From the NCBI GenBank assembly GCA_900763175.1, contig CAAFJI010000311.1, forward strand, positions 1 through 7,364: a stretch of 7,364 nt of DNA. Direction: 5' to 3'. The DNA comes from Lachnospiraceae bacterium. Lineage in GTDB: Bacteria; Bacillota; Clostridia; Lachnospirales; Lachnospiraceae. Under the pieces are notes generated by a model. That model did not search any database and was not told the DNA's origin. It saw nothing but the letters and a program-made list of their open reading frames with translations. The position numbers were made by a program, and so were the translations under genes. Below are positions 1-6,026 of the stretch, piece by piece; position 1 is the stretch's first letter; each line of letters begins with the position of its first letter.

Positions 1-350
1 CCATAAGGTCGGTCCAGAAGGGCTGCATTTGGATGTTTCCAGGCTGTCGCTGAAATAATATATACGACAGGCAGCTGGTTCTGAAAGAAATGAAGAACAC
101 AGACCAAGTGATGATCGTCCATAACCAGTTTATCTTTTTTTACAAAAGAATAGTTTCCCTTATACTGTGATTTTACCTGCACCTCGTAAAATATTCCGGT
201 ATTCCTGTCTTTAGCAATAAAATCCACGCCATGGTCATCTACTTCCGAGGTATACACATCGTATCCATAAGATGCGAATTCCATTTTGGCATAGTATTCT
301 CCAAACTGTCCCAGTTGTAGTGAGGACAATCTGTCCCAGTCCGTATTCAT
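1..350 (-). CDS. DUF4365-like PD-(D/E)XK nuclease-fold protein, C-terminus beyond window
   Basis: The reading frame starts at 350 and runs off the left edge, giving 116 visible residues. The N-terminal half has the layout of DUF4365/Mrr-like PD-(D/E)XK proteins: a GxxGEYYA helix (Glu18), then DDHGVDF with Asp43, then the strand EVQVKSQ with Gln58 and Lys60 as the (D/E/Q)xK part of the active site. These proteins bind and often cut nucleic acid, and many occur in defence or restriction contexts; activity here is inferred. The start is well supported: GGAGG lies 7 bases upstream (358-362), and ATG overlaps the TGA of the preceding gene as ATGA, implying translational coupling. I translated this frame directly because it is an edge fragment. 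The missing C-terminus could carry a further effector domain, so the full architecture is unknown. It might also be a DNA-binding, non-cleaving member. Confidence 0.8.
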   Translation of the reverse strand, partial: MNTDWDRLSSLQLGQFGEYYAKMEFASYGYDVYTSEVDDHGVDFIAKDRNTGIFYEVQVKSQYKGNYSFVKKDKLVMDDHHLVCVLHFFQNQLPVVYIISATAWKHPNAALLDRPY

Positions 351-913
351 CTGTTCGCCTCCATGATTTCGACAGTATACCTGGCAACAGTTTTCTTTCC
401 GTAATATTTCATAGGATTTACGCCCGCCTTGGAATCTTCATGCAGATTCCATGCAAATGGTTCATCCTGCATATCCTCCCGGATCCATGGGTCATATACG
501 GTATGTTCCTTATATTGGAACGATACGATATTTCTTTTATCCAGGTATGCGTTATGTTGGAGCATTTCCAGCTGTTTCTGCGCCAGACCTTCTGCCTGGT
601 ACAGGTACTCTTCTGCTTTTTCTTTGATTTCCCGGTATGAGAAAGATTCCAGGAAACTGATATCTTTCCCCGCCAGATTGGCATAACAGATATCAGTCCA
701 GATATTATCATGAATCTTCCACTCTGGGTTAATGACGAACAATTCTTCCGCAAGATCAATCTTATCCATTCGCATATCCAGGGACTCCGGTCCATAAATA
801 CCGATAGGAATCACAACACATCCTTGTTTTGTTAGCTTTTTCTGAATTATTTCCATATCTTTTTTATACTGCTCCAACCCTGTAACAGCAATAACCGGAC
901 GTTTCTCAGACAT
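347..913 (-). CDS. Nucleoside 2-deoxyribosyltransferase-like protein with helical C-terminal extension
   Basis: The 188-residue product has an N-terminal Rossmann-like domain (about residues 5-90) of the type annotated as nucleoside 2-deoxyribosyltransferase-like or DUF4406-like. Visible are an opening VIAVTG strand, the helix and strand around KQGCVVIPIGIYG, the block KIDLAEELFVINPEW (residues 51-65) and the closing GKDISFLES. Phage and bacterial relatives share the KIDLA-E-VIN and GK-hyphen-hyphen-hyphen-LE pattern. Enzymes of this fold transfer or hydrolyse the deoxyribose of nucleosides or nucleotides. The helix that often carries a Glu in relatives (-EIEYA-) reads TDICYA here, so catalysis may be altered. 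Residues 91-188 are largely helical and charged, and I recognise no domain in them. GGGAGG at 922-927, 8 bases upstream, supports the start. It heads a two-gene unit with the nuclease-like gene, joined by an ATGA overlap. Substrate and partner are inferred. Confidence 0.72.
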   Translation of the reverse strand: MSEKRPVIAVTGLEQYKKDMEIIQKKLTKQGCVVIPIGIYGPESLDMRMDKIDLAEELFVINPEWKIHDNIWTDICYANLAGKDISFLESFSYREIKEKAEEYLYQAEGLAQKQLEMLQHNAYLDKRNIVSFQYKEHTVYDPWIREDMQDEPFAWNLHEDSKAGVNPMKYYGKKTVARYTVEIMEANR

Positions 914-945
914 AACTCATTCCTCCCTAGCTTAATCTGGGCAAA

Positions 946-974
946 AGTATACCACATATATCTGAAAACATCCA
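946..974 (-). promoter_or_regulatory. Extended -10 promoter for the two-gene unit
   Basis: On the minus strand TGGTATACT forms an extended -10 (hexamer TATACT at 946-951, TGG at 952-954). A weak -35 TGGATG at 969-974 sits 17 bases upstream. It lies between the terminator of the LRR gene and the ribosome-binding site of the deoxyribosyltransferase-like gene, so that pair is probably transcribed independently. Confidence 0.6.
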
Positions 975-979
975 GAGAT

Positions 980-1009
980 TAGAAAAGAGACATACCCAGG
1001 TATGCCTCT
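980..1009 (-). terminator. Intrinsic terminator of the LRR protein gene
   Basis: Eight bases after the TGA of the LRR gene, an 11-bp stem (986-996 with 999-1009) is followed on the minus strand by TTTTCT. The stem has one G-U pair in the minus-strand transcript, which would be an A-C mismatch on the other strand, so termination is expected mainly in the minus direction. The loop is very tight (2 bases, or 4 if the top pair opens) and the T-run is short. Confidence 0.7.
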
Positions 1010-1016
1010 GATTTCA

Positions 1017-2840
1017 TCATTTGATTTGCGTGACAGCTTTGGTCTCCATGTCAATTTCATATTCGAAAAGCACTGCTCCGCTGTACAGGAGTTTTGCATC
1101 GTTTTCCTCACCTGGCACGTACTGATGCACCGTCAGCATAAGGAGATTTCCAGCCTTATTGATGCTGGTAGTTGTATTGTCCTGGCGGTTAATGATACCG
1201 TGGATTTCGGAAGCATCTTTGCAAAACATATTGTAATAATTTAATGCATAGTCAGTTACAAAATGACTGGTGTCCACAATGGCAAGCCTCCAGTTGCCAG
1301 TTACATCATTTGGTACGGAATCATGGTATTCCACACTGACAGAATCTGACTCAGAATTACCGGTATTTTCCCCAACATGTTTCCAGGTGATTCCCTTTTC
1401 GTCCAGATACGCTTCGGCTTCCGGATTATTGCTCAGATATATCACAAGTTCTTTTGGAAGTCCCATCGCAACAGAGAAAGTATATTCCCCGAATGTTTTC
1501 GCACTGTCTGGCAGTGTAATACTTTGAAGTGTTTTGCAGCTTTCGAATCCAGTATTGGTAATTTCTTCCACGCCATCTGGAACAGTATATTCGACAGAGG
1601 ATGTATCATAATGCCGGATAAGTGTCTTCCCGTCAGCCGTAAATATGGTATGATCTTCCTCTTTCATGGCGGTATTTTCAGGAGCAATTTCGATATTGGT
1701 AAATTTCGTTCCTCCCAGAAATTCTTTATCACAGCTGGATAAGCTGGCTGGAAGGTATAAGGATGTCAGTTCAGAATCAAAGGAAAAGACATCCTGGCCA
1801 AGTGTTGTGATACCTTCTGGCAGGCTGGCTTCTTTTAAGTTGGAGCAGCTGCTTAGTCCTGCATCTTTGATTTCTGTTACACTGTCAGGAATTACGATTT
1901 TTTCCAGTTCCTTGTTTCCAGTGAAAGCCCTTGTGTTAATACAGGAGACTCCTTCCGGAATCTGGTATTCTGGCCCAGTTTTTTTGCAGGGATAGCAAAC
2001 CAGGGCATTTTCTTCACGGTCGAACAATACCCCGTCTTCCTGGTAATAACGCTCGTTTTCATCTGCTACATTAATTTTTTCGAGATCCGTTCCCATAAAC
2101 GGGCTGTCACCGATTTCAGTTACCCCGGCTGGAATTGTAATTTCCGTAATAGGATTCCCATTAAAGGCTGTTTCCCCGATTTGGGTAAGGGAGTCCGGCA
2201 GCTGGATTTCAGGCAGGTTACAGCTGTAAAAACCGTTCTCCCCAATGGTTTTAAGCCCTTCCGGGAGATCCACGGAATCCATGTTTTCGCACATAATAAA
2301 AGCAAATTTTTCAATATCTGTTACTGTGTCCGGGATGTCTACTTTTTTCAGGTTCCTGCCGGCGTAAAAAGCATACGGTCCAACTGTTGTCACCCCGTCC
2401 TGGATTGTGTACTCTTCTGCTTCCCTTCCAATTGGATATGCTGCAATTTCTGTCTCATCTTTGCTATATAGTACTCCATCAACAGAGGTAAAATATTCGT
2501 TTTCAGGATCCACAGTAATATTCTGCAGGGTATCACTCAGGAATACATAAGCGCCCAGATCTTTGATATCTCTTGAGAGCTGGATTTCCTGAATTTCTGT
2601 CTGCTGTACATAAAATAAACTGTCCCCAAGACCGGTAACAATGTGACCGGCAATGCTGTCCGGTACCAAAATATCCGTATCAGTTCCAAGGTATTTTGTC
2701 AGTGTGGCATACCCGTTCTCATCGACCGTATATTCGTAGTCTTCGGAAGAAAACGTCATCGGTTCATCAGATTCTGCATATACCGGAATGGTACAGATGG
2801 CAACAGCCGTCATGGTTAAAATTGCAATATTTTTCTTCAT
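1017..2840 (-). CDS. Secreted BspA-like leucine-rich-repeat (LRR_5) protein
   Basis: The product is 607 residues. Residues 1-22 form a signal peptide (KK, a hydrophobic core, then VYA before Glu23), so it should be exported. Residues about 60-460 carry BspA-type LRR_5 repeats of the form LPDSxTxIGxxAFxxC-NLxxIxLP. Three times the repeats are interrupted by a related beta-hairpin module containing DGVLYS/DGVLFD/ADGKTL and a following (I/V)PEGV-type strand (about 119-157, 268-306, 398-432). Residues 505-607 form a separate C-terminal domain (DVTGNWRL, DYALNYY, EIHGIIN, TTTSI, GEENDAKLLYSG), a kind I associate with Lachnospiraceae secreted proteins; its function is not known to me. No LPXTG motif or C-terminal membrane anchor is visible. 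I chose the start at 2840 because it gives the signal peptide and has GGGGGA 7 bases upstream. A start at 2993 would run through a terminator and promoter. BspA-like proteins generally act in surface adhesion or binding; the ligand is unknown. Confidence 0.92.
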   Translation of the reverse strand: MKKNIAILTMTAVAICTIPVYAESDEPMTFSSEDYEYTVDENGYATLTKYLGTDTDILVPDSIAGHIVTGLGDSLFYVQQTEIQEIQLSRDIKDLGAYVFLSDTLQNITVDPENEYFTSVDGVLYSKDETEIAAYPIGREAEEYTIQDGVTTVGPYAFYAGRNLKKVDIPDTVTDIEKFAFIMCENMDSVDLPEGLKTIGENGFYSCNLPEIQLPDSLTQIGETAFNGNPITEITIPAGVTEIGDSPFMGTDLEKINVADENERYYQEDGVLFDREENALVCYPCKKTGPEYQIPEGVSCINTRAFTGNKELEKIVIPDSVTEIKDAGLSSCSNLKEASLPEGITTLGQDVFSFDSELTSLYLPASLSSCDKEFLGGTKFTNIEIAPENTAMKEEDHTIFTADGKTLIRHYDTSSVEYTVPDGVEEITNTGFESCKTLQSITLPDSAKTFGEYTFSVAMGLPKELVIYLSNNPEAEAYLDEKGITWKHVGENTGNSESDSVSVEYHDSVPNDVTGNWRLAIVDTSHFVTDYALNYYNMFCKDASEIHGIINRQDNTTTSINKAGNLLMLTVHQYVPGEENDAKLLYSGAVLFEYEIDMETKAVTQIK

Positions 2841-2847
2841 ACCCACA

Positions 2848-2853
2848 TCCCCC
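2848..2853 (-). promoter_or_regulatory. Ribosome-binding site deciding the LRR gene start
   Basis: GGGGGA lies 7 bases before the ATG at 2840. Together with the signal peptide that begins there, it rules out the longer in-frame start at 2993. Confidence 0.7.
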
Positions 2854-2863
2854 ATTTGTCTTG

Positions 2864-2880
2864 TAGACATATTATGTCTA
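2864..2880. promoter_or_regulatory. Perfect 17-bp palindrome, candidate operator at the LRR promoter
   Basis: TAGACATA-T-TATGTCTA is an uninterrupted 8+1+8 inverted repeat. It directly abuts the -10 hexamer (2881-2886) on its downstream side, so it should cover the transcription start. This is a classic place for a dimeric repressor to block initiation. I cannot assign it to a known regulator, and no regulator gene is visible in the window. Confidence 0.6.
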
Positions 2881-2909
2881 ATTATACCATACCGGAGAAG
2901 TGGTTTCCA
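2881..2909 (-). promoter_or_regulatory. Extended -10 promoter of the LRR protein gene
   Basis: On the minus strand TGGTATAAT gives a consensus extended -10 (TATAAT at 2881-2886). TGGAAA at 2904-2909 is a 4-of-6 match to the -35 consensus with an exact 17-base spacer. It lies just downstream of the metallopeptidase terminator and about 40 bases before the LRR start codon. Confidence 0.75.
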
Positions 2910-2911
2910 GA

Positions 2912-2943
2912 CAAAAAGAGCCATGCCGCTTCGGCATGACTCT
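2912..2943 (-). terminator. Intrinsic terminator after the metallopeptidase gene
   Basis: A 12-bp stem (2917-2928 with 2932-2943, three-base loop) is followed on the minus strand by a T-run at 2917-2913. One T-G pair is a wobble only in the minus-strand transcript, so it is best read as terminating the metallopeptidase gene, whose stop is at 2965-2967. It separates that gene from the LRR promoter. Confidence 0.85.
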
Positions 2944-2964
2944 AAAAATTCATTTTTCATCCTG

Positions 2965-3801
2965 TTAATTCCAATATGTCTGTTCATAAGCACTCTTCAC
3001 TCTTGCAAGGTAAGTATCTCCGGATTCTTCCAGATATTTTAAAGAGCTTTGAATTGCTGCATAGGTGGAAGGCCGCTCTGCCTTCAGTCTGTCCGGTGCC
3101 AGGATATAATCCCTGTATGATTCGGCATAATATTCAGAGCTGTTCTGGGTGATATAATATTTATTGAGTGCATTGACTTTTGATTTTTCCTTCTGATAAA
3201 CAGCAGCAAAATCCGATTTCTGGTCTCTGCTCCGGTCAAGCCATGCAAGGAAATGTCCAAGTTCATGATAGATAGTGGTTCCAGATAAATTTTTTTAATA
3301 AATCTTGCGTTCCTTTACCGTAAAATATCCAGAATACTGCCCGTAGGAATTCTTTTCCACTTCAAATCCAAGATATTCGAAGGCATGAAGGACGCTTTCA
3401 TCTGCATTTGGGGCAAGTTTCCTTATTTCGGTTCTGTGAATCTCTATCGCAGCTTCTTCCGTTGGCCTTACCGGTATGGCAGAGACATTTCCAGCAGAAG
3501 GAACCTGTTTTTCTACAATGGTGATTTTTCTGGATGCTTTCTTTTTTGATCCATCTGCAGCAGCCGCTGTAATGACTGCAGTACCAGTTTTTTTTGCAGT
3601 TAATACACCGTTGGAAGATACCGAAGCCACCTTTTTATTGCGGCTGGTCCACTTTACTGCTTTTTTATTATTTTTCATTTTTAACTGAAATGTCTGTCCG
3701 GCAGTAAATGTTGCGGATTTTTTATTCAGTGCAGGTTTTGCAGCGGCTTTTGCGGTAATTACCGTATTTGGAACAGCTGGCATTAGATTAATGCCTGTCA
3801 T
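2965..3801 (-). pseudogene. Big_2 plus ATLF-like zinc metallopeptidase, 5'-truncated and split by an in-frame TAA
   Basis: One continuous frame encodes two parts of an exported protease. From 3801 it reads 168 residues: the end of a signal peptide (…NTVITAKA), a Big_2 immunoglobulin-like domain (about 24-97, with WTSRNKKVASVSSNGVLTAKKTG-type core), then the start of a peptidase domain. After a TAA at 3295-3297 the same frame continues for 109 codons with TTIYHELGHFLAW (HExxH zinc site, codons 179-183) and SSEYYAESY, whose Glu (223 or 227) fits the third zinc ligand of the anthrax-lethal-factor-like (ATLF/Pro-Pro endopeptidase) family. The frame ends at TAA 2965-2967, before a good terminator. 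Reading upstream of the ATG in the same frame gives CILSAT, which looks like more signal peptide before the IscB junction, so the true start and promoter are lost. The catalytic half has no convincing start or ribosome-binding site. As it stands the gene is probably inactive. Confidence 0.82.
3295..3297 (-). other. In-frame TAA within the metallopeptidase gene
   Basis: Codon 169 is TAA, between KERKIY and KNLSG, ten codons before HELGH. Both sides are in the same frame. In the family this region is a strand just before the zinc helix, and a hydrophobic residue such as Leu (TTA) would fit; that origin is inferred. Confidence 0.88.
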
Positions 3802-4352
3802 GGTTGCTGACAGTATACATGGAGCTTTGCCCCGTCCTTTATGGTACGTCTGCAGAACTGGCAGGTGTGGTTATCCCGCAGGAACACGGCGGCACGCAGG
3901 GTATCGGTGCCGTACTGCTCCCCTTTCTGGTAATCCGCCCCTTCCGGGAGGGGCTTCCCGGAAAGGACCGCCTTTAATACCTGGGAATCAAATTTCCCCA
4001 TTTCAAAAACGGCACGGGTAATCGGGACCACCCTGCAGAACTCCTGGAACAGCCGAACCTGGATTTCCAATTTATGCCGGATGCTTGGTGCGAACCATTT
4101 TTTATGTCCGCCCGCCGGGTTCTTCGCCTGGTTGTCAAACCGCGGTTTCCGGTACCTTTTACGATTCCGGTGTGTCCGGCGGTTCTTCCTCTGGTCATTG
4201 TGGTGTTCCAGTTCCATGGCCGGGAGATCCCGCTGTTCACTTAATAATTCCTTCGCCTCCGTACACACGCTGATCCCTACGTGCTGGGAACCGGTGTCAG
4301 ACTTATTGGTGGAACGCAAGCAGGCTGCCGGATGGAAGGTCTGAAGAAACAC
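3798..4352 (-). pseudogene. IscB-like RNA-guided nuclease relic (RuvC plus partial HNH)
   Basis: The 184-codon frame aligns by eye with IscB/RRXRR-HNH proteins. It has RuvC-I DTGSQHVGISV (Asp19), an arginine-rich bridge helix (about 55-71, ending RYRKPRFDN), KKWFAPSIRHKLE, RuvC-II ITRAVFEMGKFDSQ (Glu117), a YQKGEQYGTD linker, then the HNH opening CQFC (164-167) and KLHV. Where relatives continue into the His-His core, the frame turns into unrelated sequence and stops, so the rest of HNH and RuvC-III is missing. Upstream of RuvC-I the N-terminal PLMP-type domain is not recognisable, and the only start is a GTG at 4352 without a clear ribosome-binding site. IscB proteins are nucleases guided by an omega RNA encoded next to the gene in IS200/IS605-related elements; no such RNA region or TnpA is visible here. 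Its TGA overlaps the ATG at 3801. It is a dead mobile-element remnant, probably part of a deletion scar. Confidence 0.85.
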
Positions 4353-4357
4353 AATCT

Positions 4358-4407
4358 AAAAAATATGAAAAGAAGCTCGTATCAGCTATTGACCGATACG
4401 AGCTTCT
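4358..4407 (-). terminator. Strong intrinsic terminator after the ATC-hydrolase-family gene
   Basis: Five bases after the TAA at 4412-4414, a perfect 13-bp stem (4371-4383 with 4395-4407, 11-base loop) is followed on the minus strand by TTTTCATATTTTTT. It closes the upper operon and marks the boundary with the IscB relic. Confidence 0.9.
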
Positions 4408-4411
4408 CCGT

Positions 4412-5038
4412 TTATTCTCTGTTTCCGGTAATAAAGTAGTCGCAATACTCTCCGCCATTCGCCAGCATCTGTTTTCTGTGCAGCACGCCGTGCTGAAGCG
4501 TGATCATCACTTCATCAAGTTCGCAGAACAACGGCATGAGTTCGGAAACACCGAGTTTCTCCGTGTAAATGCAAATCGGGCAGCGGGTAATGCGGTAGTA
4601 ACAGGCACCCTCATACGGCTGCCCGACAAAATCCACCTTGAAGGAGGTCGGGTATTTCGCTTCCTTTTCGGGCGTGTACCATTTGGCGTATTTGACAACG
4701 CTCTTTTTGTTCTCCGCCTTGCCCTTGTCGGTATTCAAGTCGGTCTTTGCAAAATACCACTTGATATGATAGAGTGAGCGGCGCATCATTTCCTGCACGG
4801 TCGTTGGCGGAATTTTCTTTTCGCTTGCCACATAGGGCGCAACGAAGGCAAGGGCGAACAACTCGTTGTATGCCATAGGGTTATCGTCACCGATGTCGTC
4901 TGCTTTCTCGACAAGCTCACGATAGACCTTTTTGCTCTTTTTCATAATGTCGGCGGCATATTTCCTGCCGTACTTCTCTGCCAGAACCTTTTTCATCGGG
5001 ATTTTGAACATCCAGAAATAAAAACCGTTGTATTTCAT
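4412..5038 (-). CDS. L-2-amino-thiazoline-4-carboxylic acid hydrolase family protein
   Basis: The 208-residue soluble protein belongs to the ATC-hydrolase family (PF14196). The C-terminal signature is visible: CPIC (153-156), LGVSELMPLFCELD (162-175), then HRKQMLANGGEYCDYF (187-202). The N-terminal half is helical and basic (KKVLAEKYGRKYAADIMKKSKKVYREL). The founding activity is ring opening of L-2-amino-thiazoline-4-carboxylate on the way to cysteine in Pseudomonas. Most Firmicute members are uncharacterised, so the substrate here is open. The ATG at 5038 is supported by GGGAGG at 5048-5053, 9 bases upstream. It is the last gene of the run, with a terminator directly behind it. The gene at 6748-7347 is a diverged member of the same family. 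The stop of a small reading frame lies one base upstream of the start. Confidence 0.85.
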   Translation of the reverse strand: MKYNGFYFWMFKIPMKKVLAEKYGRKYAADIMKKSKKVYRELVEKADDIGDDNPMAYNELFALAFVAPYVASEKKIPPTTVQEMMRRSLYHIKWYFAKTDLNTDKGKAENKKSVVKYAKWYTPEKEAKYPTSFKVDFVGQPYEGACYYRITRCPICIYTEKLGVSELMPLFCELDEVMITLQHGVLHRKQMLANGGEYCDYFITGNRE

Positions 5039-5039
5039 A

Positions 5040-5159
5040 TCACTTTTCCTCCCGTGATTTATTTACAGGCTTAAGAAACACAGCCCAGCCGTCGAAGTGA
5101 TAGACCATCGTCACGTCCATATATAGCCCGGCAGTCTTGCGGTCGGTACATTCCGCCAT
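5040..5159 (-). CDS. Possible 39-residue protein or 3' fragment of a lost gene
   Basis: Between the methyltransferase stop (5219) and the next start (5038) one frame reads as plausible protein. From ATG 5159 it begins MAECTDRKTAG and ends at TGA 5040-5042, one base before the next ATG. The frame stays open and protein-like above that ATG (…RKLISAQFDSYRRS), overlapping the methyltransferase end, but it contains no earlier ATG or GTG, and the ATG lacks a good ribosome-binding site. That favours the 3' remnant of a longer gene over an intact small protein. I do not recognise the family. If this is not coding, the 180 bases here are an unexplained spacer in an otherwise compact operon. Confidence 0.35.
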   Translation of the reverse strand: MAECTDRKTAGLYMDVTMVYHFDGWAVFLKPVNKSREEK

Positions 5160-5218
5160 GCTCCGGCGATAGCTGTCAAACTGTGCGGAGATCAGCTTTC
5201 GCTGATGCCGTTTCCGCT

Positions 5219-6010
5219 TTACTTTCTTCCCACCAGCAATGTTGAACCGCGAAGCATCAGGCGTCCGGTTTCCTTCGGCGTCATAAAGCTGCCGTCGGTC
5301 GTGTCAATCAGTTTCACGCGCTCATAGCCCATGTCCCTGAGCTTTTGGACAAATGCCAGCATATCGCCGTATCTACCGGGCGACATCAGGTCATGGATGG
5401 CATATGTTCCGCCCTTTTTCAGCACCCGCAGTGTTTCCAGCAGAAGTGCCTGCTTGTCTGCTCCTGTGATATTATGATAGACATAGTTGCTGGTCACCGT
5501 GTCGAAGCTCTCGTCAGGGAAATCCAGCTTTACAGCGTTCCCGCACCGGAACGAAGCGTTTTTCACGCCTTCCACAGCGGCGTTTTTTTCGCACAGCGAC
5601 AGACTGAAGGAGGCGTATTCCTTGCCCCAGCGGTCGATACCGACCATTTTCCCCTGGGGATTGCGCTTTGCGCAGGCAATGGTCAGCGCACCGCTGCCGC
5701 AGCCGATGTCCAGTCCCACGCCGCCCTCCGGCAGCGTGACATGCTCCGCCGTGCCGTCAATGATCTGCTTTGAGAGCTTGCGCTCGCCGTCATAGGAAAA
5801 GCTCCGATAGGCATACACGCACCACTGGGTGCACTTTGCACAAACGACAAAGGCAATGCCGAACACCACGCCCAGCACGATGCGCAGCTTTCCGCCCACA
5901 CCGATGCCGAATATGCCGAAAACCAGCAGCAGCGCAAGAGACAGCACCGTTCCCGCGATGAGCGAAACCAGCATTCCCTTGGGAATCCAGTTTTTGTAGT
6001 CAGGCTTCAT
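5219..6010 (-). CDS. Membrane-anchored class I SAM-dependent methyltransferase
   Basis: The product is 263 residues. Residues about 12-35 and 42-60 are two hydrophobic segments that should anchor it in the membrane. The rest is a class I methyltransferase: motif I VGLDIGCGSGALTIA (98-112), acidic motif II GIDRW (124-128), GNAVKLDFPDESFDTVTSN (157-175) as motifs III/IV, and LRVLKKGGTYAIHD (194-207). This resembles the UbiE/MenG-type Methyltransf_11 group, but the acceptor cannot be predicted. A lipid or membrane-embedded substrate would fit the N-terminal anchor. I prefer the start at 6010: AGGAG lies 8 bases upstream, whereas the upstream in-frame start at 6049 would overlap the previous gene. 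Only 16 bases separate it from that gene. The last 40 residues (KLIDTTDGSF…GSTLLVGRK) look like a normal family ending. Confidence 0.9.
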   Translation of the reverse strand: MKPDYKNWIPKGMLVSLIAGTVLSLALLLVFGIFGIGVGGKLRIVLGVVFGIAFVVCAKCTQWCVYAYRSFSYDGERKLSKQIIDGTAEHVTLPEGGVGLDIGCGSGALTIACAKRNPQGKMVGIDRWGKEYASFSLSLCEKNAAVEGVKNASFRCGNAVKLDFPDESFDTVTSNYVYHNITGADKQALLLETLRVLKKGGTYAIHDLMSPGRYGDMLAFVQKLRDMGYERVKLIDTTDGSFMTPKETGRLMLRGSTLLVGRK

Positions 6011-6018
6011 ATTCAAGA

Positions 6019-6023
6019 CTCCT
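6019..6023 (-). promoter_or_regulatory. Ribosome-binding site deciding the methyltransferase start
   Basis: AGGAG sits 8 bases before the ATG at 6010, in the short gap after the membrane-protein stop. It supports this start over the in-frame ATG at 6049. Confidence 0.75.
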
Positions 6024-6026
6024 TTT

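Noticed and set aside
2841..2993. Longer 5' extension of the LRR gene to 2993 (658 residues)
   Set aside because: It would run through the protease terminator, the extended -10 promoter and the palindrome. The signal peptide and ribosome-binding site favour 2840.
3084..3266. A separate 60-residue frame overlapping the protease C-terminal half
   Set aside because: It is out of frame with the HELGH-bearing sequence, which is clearly the real protein; this is a shadow.
3290..3300. Slippage at the A7 run as a programmed bypass of the TAA
   Set aside because: The frame is the same on both sides, and the stop includes the first bases of the run, so adding or losing an A neither removes TAA nor preserves the frame.
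3798..4412. Omega RNA or CRISPR-like guide array next to the IscB relic
   Set aside because: The region upstream of the relic is the neighbouring operon's terminator, and no repeat array or long structured segment is present.
5345..5795. Plus-strand frames antisense to the methyltransferase
   Set aside because: The minus strand carries intact SAM-binding motifs throughout; the plus-strand frames show no recognisable domain.
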